This document shows positions 1 through 9,542 of a stretch of DNA of 51,008 nucleotides, piece after piece. The stretch covers positions 1-51,008 of the forward strand of contig JALHNQ010000021.1 of the NCBI GenBank assembly GCA_022843405.1, given 5' to 3'. How positions within the stretch are numbered: position 1 is the first letter of the stretch; each line of letters begins with the position of its first letter. Origin of the DNA: Methylocystis sp. (GTDB lineage Bacteria; Pseudomonadota; Alphaproteobacteria; Rhizobiales; Beijerinckiaceae). The notes under the pieces are model-generated. The model was given only the letters and a program-made list of their open reading frames with translations. It did no database searches and was not told the origin of the DNA. The position numbers were made by a program, and so were the translations under genes.

Positions 1-1036
1 GGCGCGACAGGCCGGCCGCGCGGGCAGCAGCCGCGCGCTTGGCGGGGGCGCTTCGCTCCGCCGAGGCGGTCGGCGTTGCTACGGACTGCGCCAGCGGCGG
101 CGCGCCTGTATCAGCCGCCTTCTCAACAGGAGCGGGAGCCAGCGGCGCAGCGGCGCCTTCGGCCTCCTGCTTTGACTCTTGCGCCGGTCGTGACGGCGCG
201 GCGCCGCTCGCCGCCGTCGATCCGGCTGACTCCGTTTGAGACTCCTTGGCGCCCGACGCGGGCGTGTCGACCGCTTGCTTCGCGGCGTTCGCTGCGGGCG
301 TGGCGACGCCAAGACTCGCGGACGTCTCGGTCGGGACCGGGCTTGGAGGTAAGTTCTTGGCGTCTACGGGAGCGTCCTGCGCCGCTTTCGCGGGCGCCGG
401 CGAGTCAGCCGAAGATTTCTCGGATCGAGCTGCGGGACCGGGACTTGGTTTGGACGCCCTCTGCGTCGCGACGGGGGCTGCGGGCGGCGGCACGATCGCG
501 CGCGAACTCTTCGCCGACGTTCCGCCTTTCGCGGCTGACGCGCGCTGCTGGATCTGCCCGTCGGGCGTGGCGTCTGGCGCCTGCGGCGCGCGTGCTGTGT
601 CGGGGTGGCGCGCGTTGTCGAGATCACGCGCGGCCGGTCCTGGACCGACCGGACCCGCAGCGCCTGCCGCGTCCGGCGCGTGGGGCGCAGCGCCGATCAT
701 CGGCGGCGGCCCGAGCCGAACCGCGCGCAAGACGCGCCCCGCATAGGGATCGATGATGAAGCGCATTTCGCCGTCACGGCGACTGACGCCGGTCGCGACG
801 ATCTGCTGGCCCCGATGTCCGAGCGGCCCGACCAACTGAAAGCCTACGCGCCCGAGGATCGCGGCGACGGCGGGACGGGAGGCGAAGGCCGGCGGACCCT
901 CGTCGGGAATTCGGGAGCGGAAGATGTTGGCGAACGGCCGGAAGAAAAATTGGGCGAAGGCGTCCTGCGGAATCGCGACGGCCGCCGCCAGCGCCAGCGC
1001 AAACGGCAACCCCGCTTTCCAATCGAATGACCGCAT
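1..1036 (-). CDS. Secreted Ala/Pro-rich protein, partial (3' end outside window)
   Basis: Reading the minus strand from an ATG at 1036, the frame stays open for 345 codons to the left edge without a stop. The N-terminus (MRSFDWKAGLPFALALAAAV then a segment ending AFA-Q) is a clear signal peptide, so the protein should be exported. A short folded part follows (about residues 30-110, with a phrase like MRFIIDPYAGRVLRAVRLG). The rest is a long low-complexity tail rich in Ala, Pro, Ser and Lys. I do not recognise the family. The tail suggests a periplasmic or wall-spanning linker. The signal peptide and coherent composition favour this frame over the several open plus-strand frames here. Confidence 0.72.
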   Translation of the reverse strand, partial: MRSFDWKAGLPFALALAAAVAIPQDAFAQFFFRPFANIFRSRIPDEGPPAFASRPAVAAILGRVGFQLVGPLGHRGQQIVATGVSRRDGEMRFIIDPYAGRVLRAVRLGPPPMIGAAPHAPDAAGAAGPVGPGPAARDLDNARHPDTARAPQAPDATPDGQIQQRASAAKGGTSAKSSRAIVPPPAAPVATQRASKPSPGPAARSEKSSADSPAPAKAAQDAPVDAKNLPPSPVPTETSASLGVATPAANAAKQAVDTPASGAKESQTESAGSTAASGAAPSRPAQESKQEAEGAAAPLAPAPVEKAADTGAPPLAQSVATPTASAERSAPAKRAAAARAAGLSR

Positions 1037-1183
1037 TGATTCTTCCTCGTTCGAGCCCTCTCGGCCGCGCGGAGACGGTCCGACAATAATGCGGCGAGCA
1101 TTGGACCGCGGAAGGCGCCCAAAGCTCATGCGCTTGCTTGTCACTTCGGCGCAAATCTGGCAGTAAGTTAGCCCCGCCAATAT

Positions 1184-1198
1184 GTCAGTGATACTGAC
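1184..1198. promoter_or_regulatory. Palindromic operator-like site
   Basis: GTCAGTGATACTGAC consists of two perfectly complementary 6-base arms around GAT. It lies about 150 bases ahead of the leftward gene and 300 bases ahead of gltB. Its size and symmetry are typical of a site for a dimeric helix-turn-helix repressor, but no regulator gene is adjacent, so the binding protein is unknown. Confidence 0.35.
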
Positions 1199-1297
1199 CT
1201 TAAAACGGGGATCGCTTTTGGAAGCCGTTATTTAATCAATGGGGTCGGCGCTCGACAGAACGCCGTCGCCAAAGAGGAACGAGAGGGCTTGCAAGGG

Positions 1298-1313
1298 TGG
1301 CGCGTCCCTTGCC
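1298..1313 (+). promoter_or_regulatory. Sigma-54 (-24/-12) type promoter candidate for gltB
   Basis: TGGCGCGTCCCTTGCC matches the RpoN consensus layout: GG and GC separated by exactly 10 bases, with TTGC at the -12 block. It would start transcription near 1324 and leave a leader of about 175 bases before gltB. Nitrogen-assimilation genes are classic RpoN/NtrC targets, which makes the match plausible. I see no clear NtrC site upstream. Confidence 0.4.
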
Positions 1314-1498
1314 TTGCCCAAAACGGCGAGACGAGGACGCGAGGATTCGCAACCGCCATTGCGGAGCCTGCGCCTACGGCGATCTGCAAGAGTCCCGGCG
1401 GTGACGATTTCGGTCACGTCCGCGACGATTTTATGGTTCGATGAGCGGGCGGCAGACGCGCAGTAAAGAAGCGCGCGATCCGTCGAGGAGACGCCGAG

Positions 1499-4400
1499 AT
1501 GACGAAAGCCGCCGAGCATGTCGCTGAAGTCGGAACGCTGCCGCTCGGCCGCGATCCCGCTCTTCCGCCGGCGCAGGGGCTTTACGATCCGGCCAAAGAA
1601 CATGACTCCTGCGGCGTCGGCTTCGTCGCCAACATGCGCAACGAAAAGTCGAAGGCGATCGTCGAAATGGGATTGCGCATCCTGCTCAATCTCGACCATC
1701 GCGGCGCCGTCGGCGCCGATCCCAAGCTCGGCGACGGCTGCGGCATCCTCGTGCAGATTCCGCATGAATTCTTCAAAGCGGAATGCGCAAAGCTCGGCAT
1801 CGAGCTTCCCGCCGCCGGCGATTACGCCATCGGCCAATATTTCCTGCCGCGCGATTCCGACACGCGCGCCAGCGCGCGCGCAATCATCGAAAAATCGGCT
1901 GAAGAAGAAGGGCTTGTCGTTCTCGGTTGGCGCGATCTTCCGGTCGATTCGAGCGATCTGGGCGAAGCGGTGAAGGCTGTCGAGCCGCACCATGCGCAAA
2001 TCTTCATCGGCCGTGGTCCGGACGTCGCCGACGCCGATGTTTTCGAACGGCGCATCTATCTCGCGCGCAAGGCCGCCTCTAGCGAAATCTATACGCTTGG
2101 CAACGGCGGGCGCGAATTTTATGCGGTTTCCGTCTCGTCGCGGACCATCGTCTACAAGGGGATGGTCCTCGTTTCGCAGCTCGGCGAATATTTCCTCGAC
2201 CTCAAGGACGAGCGTTTTATCTCGGCGCTGGCGCTCGTGCATCAGCGCTTCGCGACCAACACCTTCCCGTCGTGGCGGCTCGCGCATCCTTACCGCTTCG
2301 TCGCGCATAACGGCGAAATCAATACGCTGCGCGGCAATCTCAACTGGATGGCGGCGCGTCAGGCGTCGGTCTCCTCGCCGCTCTTTGGCGACGCAATCAG
2401 CAAGCTGTGGCCGATCTCCTATGAGGGTCAGTCCGACACCGCCTGTTTCGACAATGCGCTCGAATTCCTGGTGCGCGGCGGCTATTCGCTCGCCCATGCG
2501 GTGATGATGCTGATTCCCGAGGCCTGGGCCGGCAATCCGTTGATGGACGTCGACCGCAAGGCGTTCTACGAGCATCACGCCGCGCTGATGGAGCCGTGGG
2601 ACGGTCCGGCCGCGATGGCCTTCACCGATGGCGCGCAGATCGGCGCGACGCTCGATCGCAATGGACTGCGGCCGGCGCGCTATCTCGTCACCGACGACGG
2701 CCTCGTCGTCATGGCGTCCGAAATGGGCGTGCTGCCTATTCCCGAAGAGAAGATCGTCGCCAAATGGCGCCTGCAGCCCGGCAAGATGCTGCTCGTCGAC
2801 CTGGAGCAGGGACGCATCATTTCCGACGACGAGATTAAAAAGACGCTGTCGAACTCCCACCCTTACAAGGAATGGCTGGCGCGCACGCAAATTCAGCTTG
2901 AAGATTTGAAGCCCGTCGATACGCGTCCCGCGCGTTGGGACGTGTCGATGCTCGATCGCCAGCAGGCCTTCGGCTACACGCAAGAAGATCTCGATCTTCT
3001 GCTCTTCCCGATGGCCGTGACCGGCCAGGAGGCGGTCGGCTCAATGGGCACGGACACGCCCGTCTCGGCGCTCTCCGATAAGGAGAAGCTGCTCTACACC
3101 TATTTCAAGCAGAACTTCGCGCAGGTGACCAATCCGCCGATCGATCCGATCCGCGAAGAACTGGTCATGAGCCTCGTGTCCTTCATCGGTCCGCGGCCAA
3201 ATATCCTCGATCATGAAGGTTCGGCGAGGAAAAAGCGCCTCGAGGTGCGCCAGCCGATCCTGACGAGCGAAGATCTCGAAAAGATCCGTTGGATTGGCAC
3301 GGTCGAGGACAGTTTCGACACCAAGACGATCGACGTCACCTATGCCGCCGCAAAGGGCGCCGAGGGCATGCGCGCGGCGATCACGCGGCTGTGCGAACGC
3401 GCCGAGGAGGCGGTCAGCAGCCGCTATAACATCATCATTCTGTCAGACCGGATGGTGGGGCCAGACCGCATTCCAATTCCTGCGCTGCTGGCGACAGCCG
3501 CGGTGCATCATCATCTCATCCGCAGAGGGCTGCGCACGTCCGTCGGCCTCGTCGTCGAAACCGGCGAGGCGCGCGAAGTGCATCATTTCTGCTGTCTTGC
3601 AGGCTATGGCGCGGAAGCGATCAATCCCTATCTCGCATTTGAGACGCTCATTGCCTCGGCGGCTGAGTTTCCCTCCGACGTCGATGGTCCGACGGCCGTC
3701 AAGCGCTTCATTAAAGCCGTCGACAAAGGGCTTCTCAAGGTGATGTCCAAGATGGGCATCTCCACTTACCAGTCCTATTGCGGCGCGCAGATTTTTGACG
3801 CCGTCGGCCTTGCGCAAAGCTTCGTCGATGAATTCTTCACCGGCACGACGACGCGGATTGAAGGCGTCGGGCTTGATGAGATCGCGCGCGAGACCGTGCG
3901 TCGCCATCGTCTCGCCTTCAGCGACGCGCCCGTTTATAAGGAAGCGCTCGACGTCGGCGGCGATTACGCGTTCCGCATCAGAGGCGAAGCCCACAGCTGG
4001 ACGCCGCAGACCGTATCGCTCTTGCAACATGCGGTGCGCGGCAATGCGCAAGACAAATATCGCGCCTTCGCCAAGCTCTTAAACGAGCAGGACGAAAGGC
4101 TTCTCAATCTTCGCGGGCTGTTCCGGATCAAGAGCGCCGAGGAGGACGGCCGCAAGCCAGTTCCGCTTAATGAGGTTGAGCCGGCAAGCGAGATCGTCAA
4201 GCGCTTCTCGACCGGCGCCATGTCGTTTGGCTCGATCTCGCGCGAGGCGCATACGACGCTCGCGATCGCCATGAATCGCATTGGCGGCAGGTCGAACACC
4301 GGCGAGGGCGGCGAAGAGTCCGACAGATTCAAGCCGCTGCCGAATGGCGATTCAATGCGTAGCGCCATCAAGCAGGTGGCGTCCGGCCGTTTCGGTGTGA

Positions 4401-6193
4401 CGACGGAATATCTCGTCAACGCCGACATGATTCAGATCAAGATGGCGCAGGGCGCGAAACCCGGCGAAGGCGGACAATTGCCGGGCGACAAGGTCGACGC
4501 GGTCATCGCCAAGGTGCGTCATTCGACGCCGGGCGTCGGCCTGATCTCGCCGCCGCCACACCATGACATTTACTCGATCGAGGATTTGGCGCAGCTGATC
4601 TTCGATCTCAAGAACGCCAATCCGCGCGCCGCGGTGTCGGTGAAGCTCGTTTCGGAAGTGGGCGTCGGCACCGTCGCCGCTGGCGTCTCCAAGGGCCGCG
4701 CCGATCATGTGACGATTTCCGGTTTTGAGGGCGGCACTGGCGCGTCGCCGCTCACCTCAATCAAGCACGCGGGCTCGCCCTGGGAAATTGGCCTGGCCGA
4801 AACGCATCAGACGCTGGTGCTGAACAATCTGCGTTCGCGCATCGCCGTGCAGGTCGACGGCGGCTTGCGCACGGGCCGCGACGTGGTGATCGGCGCGTTG
4901 CTTGGCGCGGATGAGTTCGGATTCGCGACCGCGCCGCTGATCGCGGCGGGCTGCATCATGATGCGCAAGTGTCATCTCAACACCTGCCCCGTCGGCGTGG
5001 CGACTCAGGACCCCGTGCTGCGCAAGCGCTTCGTCGGCTTGCCGGAACATGTCATCAACTACTTCTTCTTCGTCGCAGAAGAAGCGCGAGAACTCATGGC
5101 CGCCATGGGCTATCGCAACATCTCGGAACTGACCGGGCAGATGCAAATGCTCGACAAGGAGAAGGCGATCGCGCATTGGAAGGCGCGCGGGCTCGACTTC
5201 TCCAAACTGTTTTTCAAGCCGCGAGGAGAGGGCGCCGCCATCCGGCATAGCGCCGCGCAGGATCACGGACTGGACAAGGTCCTCGATAATAAGCTGATAG
5301 CCGAAGCGCGCGTGGCGCTCGATCGCGGGGCGAAAGTTTCGATCGAGACGCCGATCCGTAACGTTGATCGCACCACCGGCGCGATGCTTTCCGGCGAAAT
5401 CGCGCGAATCTACGGCCATACGGGACTGCCCGAAGACACGGTCGACATTCGCGCGACCGGGACGGCGGGTCAGAGCTTTGGCGCGTTTCTCGCGCGCGGC
5501 GTGACGCTGCGTCTGGAAGGCGAAGCCAATGACTATGTCGGCAAGGGACTCTCGGGCGGAAAGCTCATCGTCTATCCGTCGCGCGCGGCCAAGCAGATCG
5601 ATCCGGCGAACTCGATCATTGTCGGCAACACGGTGCTCTATGGCGCCATCGCCGGCGAATGCTATTTCCGCGGCGTCGCCGGCGAACGTTTCGCCGTGCG
5701 CAACTCGGGCGCGATCGCGGTGGTCGAAGGCGTCGGCGACCACGGCTGCGAATATATGACGGGCGGCGTCGTGGTGGTCTTGGGCCAGACCGGCCGAAAC
5801 TTCGCCGCCGGCATGTCGGGCGGCATCGCCTATGTCTTGGACGAGGACGACGCCTTCTCGACGCGCTGCAATCTCTCGATGGTCGACCTTGAGCCTGTGC
5901 GCGAGGAGGAGACCGCCATGACCGAGGCTTATCACCAGTCCGGCGATCTCGAAGGCCATGGCCGCGTCGACGTGATGAGCGACATGACGCGCTTCGACGC
6001 CGAACGTCTGCGCCAGCTGATCGCCAATCACCTGCGCTATACCGGCTCAACGCGGGCTCGGGAAATTTTGGAAGATTGGCCAAGCTTCATGGGCAAGTTC
6101 CGGAAGGTCATGCCGGTCGAATATCGCCGAGCGCTCAACGAGTTGAACGCGCGGAGGGGGATGGCGCCACAGCTCAAGGCTGCGGGTGAGTGA
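1499..6193 (+). CDS. gltB: Glutamate synthase (NADPH) large subunit
   Basis: The product is 1564 residues, the usual length for GltB. It is the alpha subunit of GOGAT: it hydrolyses glutamine and transfers the ammonia to 2-oxoglutarate, giving two glutamates, with electrons from GltD. The class II glutaminase begins at Cys38 ([11 protein letters not shown]), so a 37-residue propeptide is probably removed. The central and FMN-binding synthase domains follow, with the 3Fe-4S cysteines at 1152, 1158 and 1163 ([15 protein letters not shown]). The C-terminal part is the GXGXG beta-helix domain. A GAGGAG-type ribosome site lies just before the ATG. The partner gltD is downstream but separated by a GGDEF gene. 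Confidence 0.98.
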   Translation: MTKAAEHVAEVGTLPLGRDPALPPAQGLYDPAKEHDSCGVGFVANMRNEKSKAIVEMGLRILLNLDHRGAVGADPKLGDGCGILVQIPHEFFKAECAKLGIELPAAGDYAIGQYFLPRDSDTRASARAIIEKSAEEEGLVVLGWRDLPVDSSDLGEAVKAVEPHHAQIFIGRGPDVADADVFERRIYLARKAASSEIYTLGNGGREFYAVSVSSRTIVYKGMVLVSQLGEYFLDLKDERFISALALVHQRFATNTFPSWRLAHPYRFVAHNGEINTLRGNLNWMAARQASVSSPLFGDAISKLWPISYEGQSDTACFDNALEFLVRGGYSLAHAVMMLIPEAWAGNPLMDVDRKAFYEHHAALMEPWDGPAAMAFTDGAQIGATLDRNGLRPARYLVTDDGLVVMASEMGVLPIPEEKIVAKWRLQPGKMLLVDLEQGRIISDDEIKKTLSNSHPYKEWLARTQIQLEDLKPVDTRPARWDVSMLDRQQAFGYTQEDLDLLLFPMAVTGQEAVGSMGTDTPVSALSDKEKLLYTYFKQNFAQVTNPPIDPIREELVMSLVSFIGPRPNILDHEGSARKKRLEVRQPILTSEDLEKIRWIGTVEDSFDTKTIDVTYAAAKGAEGMRAAITRLCERAEEAVSSRYNIIILSDRMVGPDRIPIPALLATAAVHHHLIRRGLRTSVGLVVETGEAREVHHFCCLAGYGAEAINPYLAFETLIASAAEFPSDVDGPTAVKRFIKAVDKGLLKVMSKMGISTYQSYCGAQIFDAVGLAQSFVDEFFTGTTTRIEGVGLDEIARETVRRHRLAFSDAPVYKEALDVGGDYAFRIRGEAHSWTPQTVSLLQHAVRGNAQDKYRAFAKLLNEQDERLLNLRGLFRIKSAEEDGRKPVPLNEVEPASEIVKRFSTGAMSFGSISREAHTTLAIAMNRIGGRSNTGEGGEESDRFKPLPNGDSMRSAIKQVASGRFGVTTEYLVNADMIQIKMAQGAKPGEGGQLPGDKVDAVIAKVRHSTPGVGLISPPPHHDIYSIEDLAQLIFDLKNANPRAAVSVKLVSEVGVGTVAAGVSKGRADHVTISGFEGGTGASPLTSIKHAGSPWEIGLAETHQTLVLNNLRSRIAVQVDGGLRTGRDVVIGALLGADEFGFATAPLIAAGCIMMRKCHLNTCPVGVATQDPVLRKRFVGLPEHVINYFFFVAEEARELMAAMGYRNISELTGQMQMLDKEKAIAHWKARGLDFSKLFFKPRGEGAAIRHSAAQDHGLDKVLDNKLIAEARVALDRGAKVSIETPIRNVDRTTGAMLSGEIARIYGHTGLPEDTVDIRATGTAGQSFGAFLARGVTLRLEGEANDYVGKGLSGGKLIVYPSRAAKQIDPANSIIVGNTVLYGAIAGECYFRGVAGERFAVRNSGAIAVVEGVGDHGCEYMTGGVVVVLGQTGRNFAAGMSGGIAYVLDEDDAFSTRCNLSMVDLEPVREEETAMTEAYHQSGDLEGHGRVDVMSDMTRFDAERLRQLIANHLRYTGSTRAREILEDWPSFMGKFRKVMPVEYRRALNELNARRGMAPQLKAAGE

Positions 6194-6216
6194 GAGCTTG
6201 GTGCTGTAAATTGGCG

Positions 6217-6238
6217 AGCGGCGCGCGAGCGCCGCTTT
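6217..6238 (+). terminator. Stem-loop after gltB
   Basis: An 8-bp stem (AGCGGCGC / GCGCCGCT, 6217-6224 and 6229-6236) with a GCGA loop is followed by a short T run, 24 bases after the gltB stop. It fits a factor-independent terminator, though the T tract is short. It would separate gltB from the next gene. Confidence 0.5.
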
Positions 6239-6329
6239 GCGTTTGTCAGCAGGGATTGTTAAGAGGGGGTATAGTCGGCTAACCTGCTTTAAACTCGGCG
6301 GTTTTCCTTTATGGCGGTGAGGAAGCCTG

Positions 6330-7538
6330 ATGCGAGACGACTCCAGTGTGTATAGCATGCCGCGTTGGGCCGCGATGCGTTGGCTCGTCAACCCGGGTCC
6401 AGGCACTGGCCGGGACATTCAGCTAAAACTGATTGGCGGATTGTTCGGAACTCTTCCCGTCTTCTTCGGCGGAGTCATCAACACCGTCGTCGTTGCTGGA
6501 GTGATTGCGGCGCGCGAACAGACGCCCCCTTTCATCGGGTGGTTCGCTTTTGAATTAGTGCTCGGAGTCATCCGCCTGATTGTCTTGGCGATCTCGCGCC
6601 GCGCCGCGCTTGCGCATCGCCCGACGCCCACGGATCTTTACCTGGTGCTTCAGCTGCTCTGGAGCAGCGGCGTCGGCTACGGCGCTTTCATCAGCCTCGC
6701 GAGCGGCGACTGGGTTTCCGCGACGCTCGCCTGTCTTTCTGGGTCCGCCATGGTGGGCGGCATCGGATTTCGAAATTTCGGCGCGCCTCGCCTCGCTGGA
6801 GCAATGATCCTCACGAGCCTCGGCCCGTTTGTGCCGGGCGCGGCCCTCTCGGGCGAGCCGTTGCTTTATATCGTGTTTCTGCAGGTGCCCCTCTATCTCG
6901 CCGCCATGATCGCCGCCGCCTACAGTCTAAATAAGTTGCTCGTCGCGACGATGCAGGCCGAACGCGAGAACGACCATCGCGCCAAGCATGACGCGCTCAC
7001 AGGGCTGTCGAACCGCGTCGGTCTCGCCGCCGCCGTTGGTGCGAGCCTGAACGGCGGGACGCCCCACAGCAGCGATCTCGCAGCGCTTTTTCTCGATCTC
7101 GACAACTTCAAGGCGGTCAACGACACTTATGGACATGCCGCAGGCGACAGGCTGCTCAAGATCGTCGCGGAGCGCCTTCGCCAATCGTTGCGCGCCACCG
7201 ACATCGCTGCGCGGATTGGCGGCGACGAATTTGTGGTGCTGGCCAAAGGCTTGACCAGCGAGCAGGCGACGGAGCTGAGCCAGCGGGTGACCAATTCCAT
7301 ATCGACGGTTTACGATCTGGACGATGGCGTTCGCGTGACGATCGGCGTGAGCGTCGGCTTGGCTCTCGTGCCAGAACATGGCGTAGACGCTGAGGCTCTT
7401 CTCGCGGTGGCGGACGAAGCGCTTTACGAGGCGAAGGCGCGCAGGCAAGTGAAAGCGCTGCACACCCTCGTCATGGCGGAGGATCCGTTTCGCCGCGTCG
7501 CTCCAGCAGCCGGCGGTTTGAGGCCCAGGACCCAATAG
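6330..7538 (+). CDS. Membrane-bound diguanylate cyclase (GGDEF)
   Basis: A protein of 402 residues. Residues 30-210 form several hydrophobic segments (about five or six membrane helices) of no family I can name, acting as an integral-membrane sensor. A GGDEF domain follows at about 220-385. The active-site GGDEF is intact at 297-301. The product-inhibition I-site RATD sits at 288-291, exactly five residues before it. The enzyme should therefore make cyclic-di-GMP from two GTP and be feedback-inhibited. There is no EAL domain. The gene sits between gltB and gltD, with a hairpin in front of it and about 200 bases before gltD, so it is probably transcribed from its own promoter. Confidence 0.93.
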   Translation: MRDDSSVYSMPRWAAMRWLVNPGPGTGRDIQLKLIGGLFGTLPVFFGGVINTVVVAGVIAAREQTPPFIGWFAFELVLGVIRLIVLAISRRAALAHRPTPTDLYLVLQLLWSSGVGYGAFISLASGDWVSATLACLSGSAMVGGIGFRNFGAPRLAGAMILTSLGPFVPGAALSGEPLLYIVFLQVPLYLAAMIAAAYSLNKLLVATMQAERENDHRAKHDALTGLSNRVGLAAAVGASLNGGTPHSSDLAALFLDLDNFKAVNDTYGHAAGDRLLKIVAERLRQSLRATDIAARIGGDEFVVLAKGLTSEQATELSQRVTNSISTVYDLDDGVRVTIGVSVGLALVPEHGVDAEALLAVADEALYEAKARRQVKALHTLVMAEDPFRRVAPAAGGLRPRTQ

Positions 7539-7740
7539 ATTCGCGCGATTGCGGTCGGCTCGGATCGGCTCGAAGCGTCGCGGCTTGACGCCGACGCCTC
7601 GAAAGCGTTTAGAAAACATCCAAGATTGCGGCAGTTCAGGGCGCTTTGGCCAGAAAGCGATTTCGCTTCCGGCGGATGAGCGCCGCGCCGCTAGGAAATG
7701 CCGTCGCCTCCGCGGTCGAGGCGCGAAAGGTGCGCAAGAA

Positions 7741-9159
7741 ATGGGTAAGGTGACCGGATTTCTCGAGATCGACCGGCATGACCGCAAATACAAGCCGGCG
7801 GCCGATCGCATTCGCCACTATCGCGAATTCGTCATCCCGCTGTCGGACGAAACGACGCGCAGCCAGGCGTCGCGCTGCATGGATTGCGGCATTCCCTTTT
7901 GCCACAACGGATGCCCGGTCAATAACCAGATTCCCGACTGGAACGACCTCGTCTACCATGGCGAGTGGCGGCGGGCGCTGGTCAATCTGCACTCGACCAA
8001 CAACTTCCCTGAGTTCACCGGGCGCGTGTGCCCCGCGCCCTGCGAGGCCTCCTGTACGCTGAATCTCCAGGATCAACCGGTCACCATCAAGACGATCGAA
8101 TGCGCGATCATCGATCGAGGCTTCGAGCAAGGCTGGGTCATTCCCGAGCCGCCAAAGCGCAAGACCGGCAAGAAAATCGCGATCGTCGGCTCTGGACCTG
8201 CGGGACTTGCCGCGGCGCAACAGCTCGCCCGCGCCGGCCATGACGCGCATGTTTACGAAAAGCATGCGAAGCCCGGCGGGCTGCTGCGTTACGGCATTCC
8301 CGATTTCAAGATGGAGAAGCATCTCATCGACCGCCGCGTTCAGCAGATGGAGGCGGAAGGCGTCACGTTTCGCTGCGGCGTTCATGTCGGCGTCGATCTG
8401 TCCGCCGCCGATCTCATCGCCGGCCATGACGCGGTGATCCTCGCCGGCGGCGCCGAACAGCCGCGCGATCTGCCGCTTCCCGGCCGTGAATTGCGCGGGG
8501 TTCACTTCGCGATGGATTTTCTGCCTCAGCAAAACCGCCGGGTCTCGGGCGAACCGCTCTCGACTAATGAGCCGATCCTCGCCACCGGCAAGCATGTCAT
8601 CGTCATCGGCGGCGGCGACACCGGTTCCGACTGCATCGGCACATCCGTGCGCCAGGGCGCGCTTTCGGTGACCCAGCTTGAAATCATGCCGCGTCCGCCG
8701 GAGAAGGAGCACAAGCTGCTGACCTGGCCCGACTGGCCGCTGAAGCTGCGTACGTCCTCCTCTCATGATGAGGGTTCGGCGCGCGAATTTTCGGTGCTGA
8801 CGCGCGAATTCGAAGGCAAGGACGGCGCGGTGAAGGCGCTGCGCTGCGTGCGCGTCGACGGCAAAATGCAGGAGGAGCCGGGTAGCGACTTCAAGCTCAG
8901 GGCCGATCTCGTGCTGCTCGCGATGGGATTTGTGTCGCCGGTGCGCGAAGGCCTGCTTGAAGGGCTCGGGGTCGCGTTCGATTCCCGCGGCAATGTCGCG
9001 GCCGACACAAGCGCCTATCAGGCGTCTCGCGAGAAAGTCTTCGCTTGCGGCGACATGCGGCGCGGTCAATCGCTCGTCGTTTGGGCAATTCGCGAAGGTC
9101 GCCAATGCGCCCATGCGGTGGACGAATTCCTCATGGGCGAAACCAATCTGCCAAGGTGA
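7741..9159 (+). CDS. gltD: Glutamate synthase (NADPH) small subunit
   Basis: A protein of 472 residues when started at the ATG at 7741 ([12 protein letters not shown]), which matches the family N-terminus; the open frame extends further upstream but that part has no family resemblance. Cysteines 46, 49, 54, 58 ([13 protein letters not shown]) and 97, 101, 105 (CPAPCEASC) would bind the two 4Fe-4S clusters. Rossmann motifs for FAD ([14 protein letters not shown]) and NADPH ([13 protein letters not shown], near 287) follow. The subunit takes electrons from NADPH and passes them to GltB. It is separated from gltB by the diguanylate cyclase gene and is followed after 5 bases by a small membrane-protein gene. 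Confidence 0.97.
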   Translation: MGKVTGFLEIDRHDRKYKPAADRIRHYREFVIPLSDETTRSQASRCMDCGIPFCHNGCPVNNQIPDWNDLVYHGEWRRALVNLHSTNNFPEFTGRVCPAPCEASCTLNLQDQPVTIKTIECAIIDRGFEQGWVIPEPPKRKTGKKIAIVGSGPAGLAAAQQLARAGHDAHVYEKHAKPGGLLRYGIPDFKMEKHLIDRRVQQMEAEGVTFRCGVHVGVDLSAADLIAGHDAVILAGGAEQPRDLPLPGRELRGVHFAMDFLPQQNRRVSGEPLSTNEPILATGKHVIVIGGGDTGSDCIGTSVRQGALSVTQLEIMPRPPEKEHKLLTWPDWPLKLRTSSSHDEGSAREFSVLTREFEGKDGAVKALRCVRVDGKMQEEPGSDFKLRADLVLLAMGFVSPVREGLLEGLGVAFDSRGNVAADTSAYQASREKVFACGDMRRGQSLVVWAIREGRQCAHAVDEFLMGETNLPR

Positions 9160-9164
9160 GAGTA

Positions 9165-9374
9165 ATGGTTAGTGAGAAACTAAATCTCTGGTACTGCGAC
9201 ACTTTCGTCAGCACGCCCTGGCAGTTCTTCTTCTTGATCCTGCCTCTTTTCGGCGCGTTTCTTTATGGCCGCGAGAAGTACAGGCTCGCCTGGACGCTGA
9301 TCGGCGTATGGATTTTCGTCCAGGTGACCTTTTCGGCGCTCACCAACCTCGTGTTCAATTGCTCGCTGGAATAG
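9165..9374 (+). CDS. Small two-helix membrane protein
   Basis: A 69-residue protein starting MVSEKLNLWYCDTF, 5 bases after the gltD stop, so it is probably co-transcribed with gltD. Two hydrophobic stretches (about 18-34 and 42-62) joined by a basic loop (YGREKYRLAW) suggest a helical hairpin in the inner membrane. It has Cys residues near both ends. The frame ends just before a strong terminator hairpin, which supports it being the last gene of the unit. I do not recognise the family. Confidence 0.6.
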   Translation: MVSEKLNLWYCDTFVSTPWQFFFLILPLFGAFLYGREKYRLAWTLIGVWIFVQVTFSALTNLVFNCSLE

Positions 9375-9383
9375 GGCGCGCAA

Positions 9384-9410
9384 AAAGGCCCCGGAAACCG
9401 GGGCCTTTCT
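9384..9410 (+). terminator. Rho-independent terminator after gltD unit
   Basis: An 11-bp perfect stem (AAAGGCCCCGG / CCGGGGCCTTT) with an AAA loop begins 10 bases after the small-protein stop. The A run before it and T run after it mean it can also work for leftward transcripts. Confidence 0.8.
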
Positions 9411-9429
9411 CCTGAAGCTGGGGGCGCCT

Positions 9430-9542
9430 AGAGCGCGGTGCGAAAAAGTGGGAACCGGTTTTTCGCATAGAGCGCGCTCTAAACTTTTGGAATCGATCAC
9501 GTTGTCTGCATTTGGGCGATTCCGCCCAAATGCAGCGTGATC
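9430..9542. repeat. Mosaic palindromic intergenic repeat
   Basis: Three nested inverted repeats lie in a row: TGCGAAAAA / TTTTTCGCA (9439-9447, 9459-9467), the palindrome AGAGCGCGCTCT (9469-9480), and a long hairpin with a 13-bp stem (CTGCATTTGGGCG, 9506-9518 with 9523-9535) extended by GATCACG / CGTGATC. The outer arm reaches the stop codon of the leftward transpeptidase gene. From memory, similar elements built around a GAAAAAGTGGGAACCGG core are common between genes in Hyphomicrobiales genomes. Here it probably also acts as a terminator for the leftward gene. Confidence 0.7.

Larger units (their letters stand above)
1037..1498. other. Divergent intergenic region, no gene seen
   Basis: This gap separates the leftward secreted-protein gene from the rightward gltB. 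No convincing coding frame is visible; a 75-codon plus-strand frame at 1239-1466 has no recognisable product. The region holds an exact 15-base palindrome at 1184-1198, an AT-rich patch around 1225-1240, and a sigma-54-like element at 1298-1313. Confidence 0.6.

Noticed and set aside
1239-1466. 75-codon plus-strand frame before gltB
   Set aside because: Arg/Ser-rich, no ribosome site or motif, and it covers the predicted promoter region.
4757-6031. 424-codon open frame on the minus strand under gltB
   Set aside because: Lies wholly antisense to the unmistakable GltB C-terminal domain; its residues (many His, Arg, Asp) are the typical shadow of high-GC codons.
7636-9114. 492-codon minus-strand frame under gltD
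   Set aside because: Complement of a certain gene, with no family motif and low-complexity Arg/His-rich composition.
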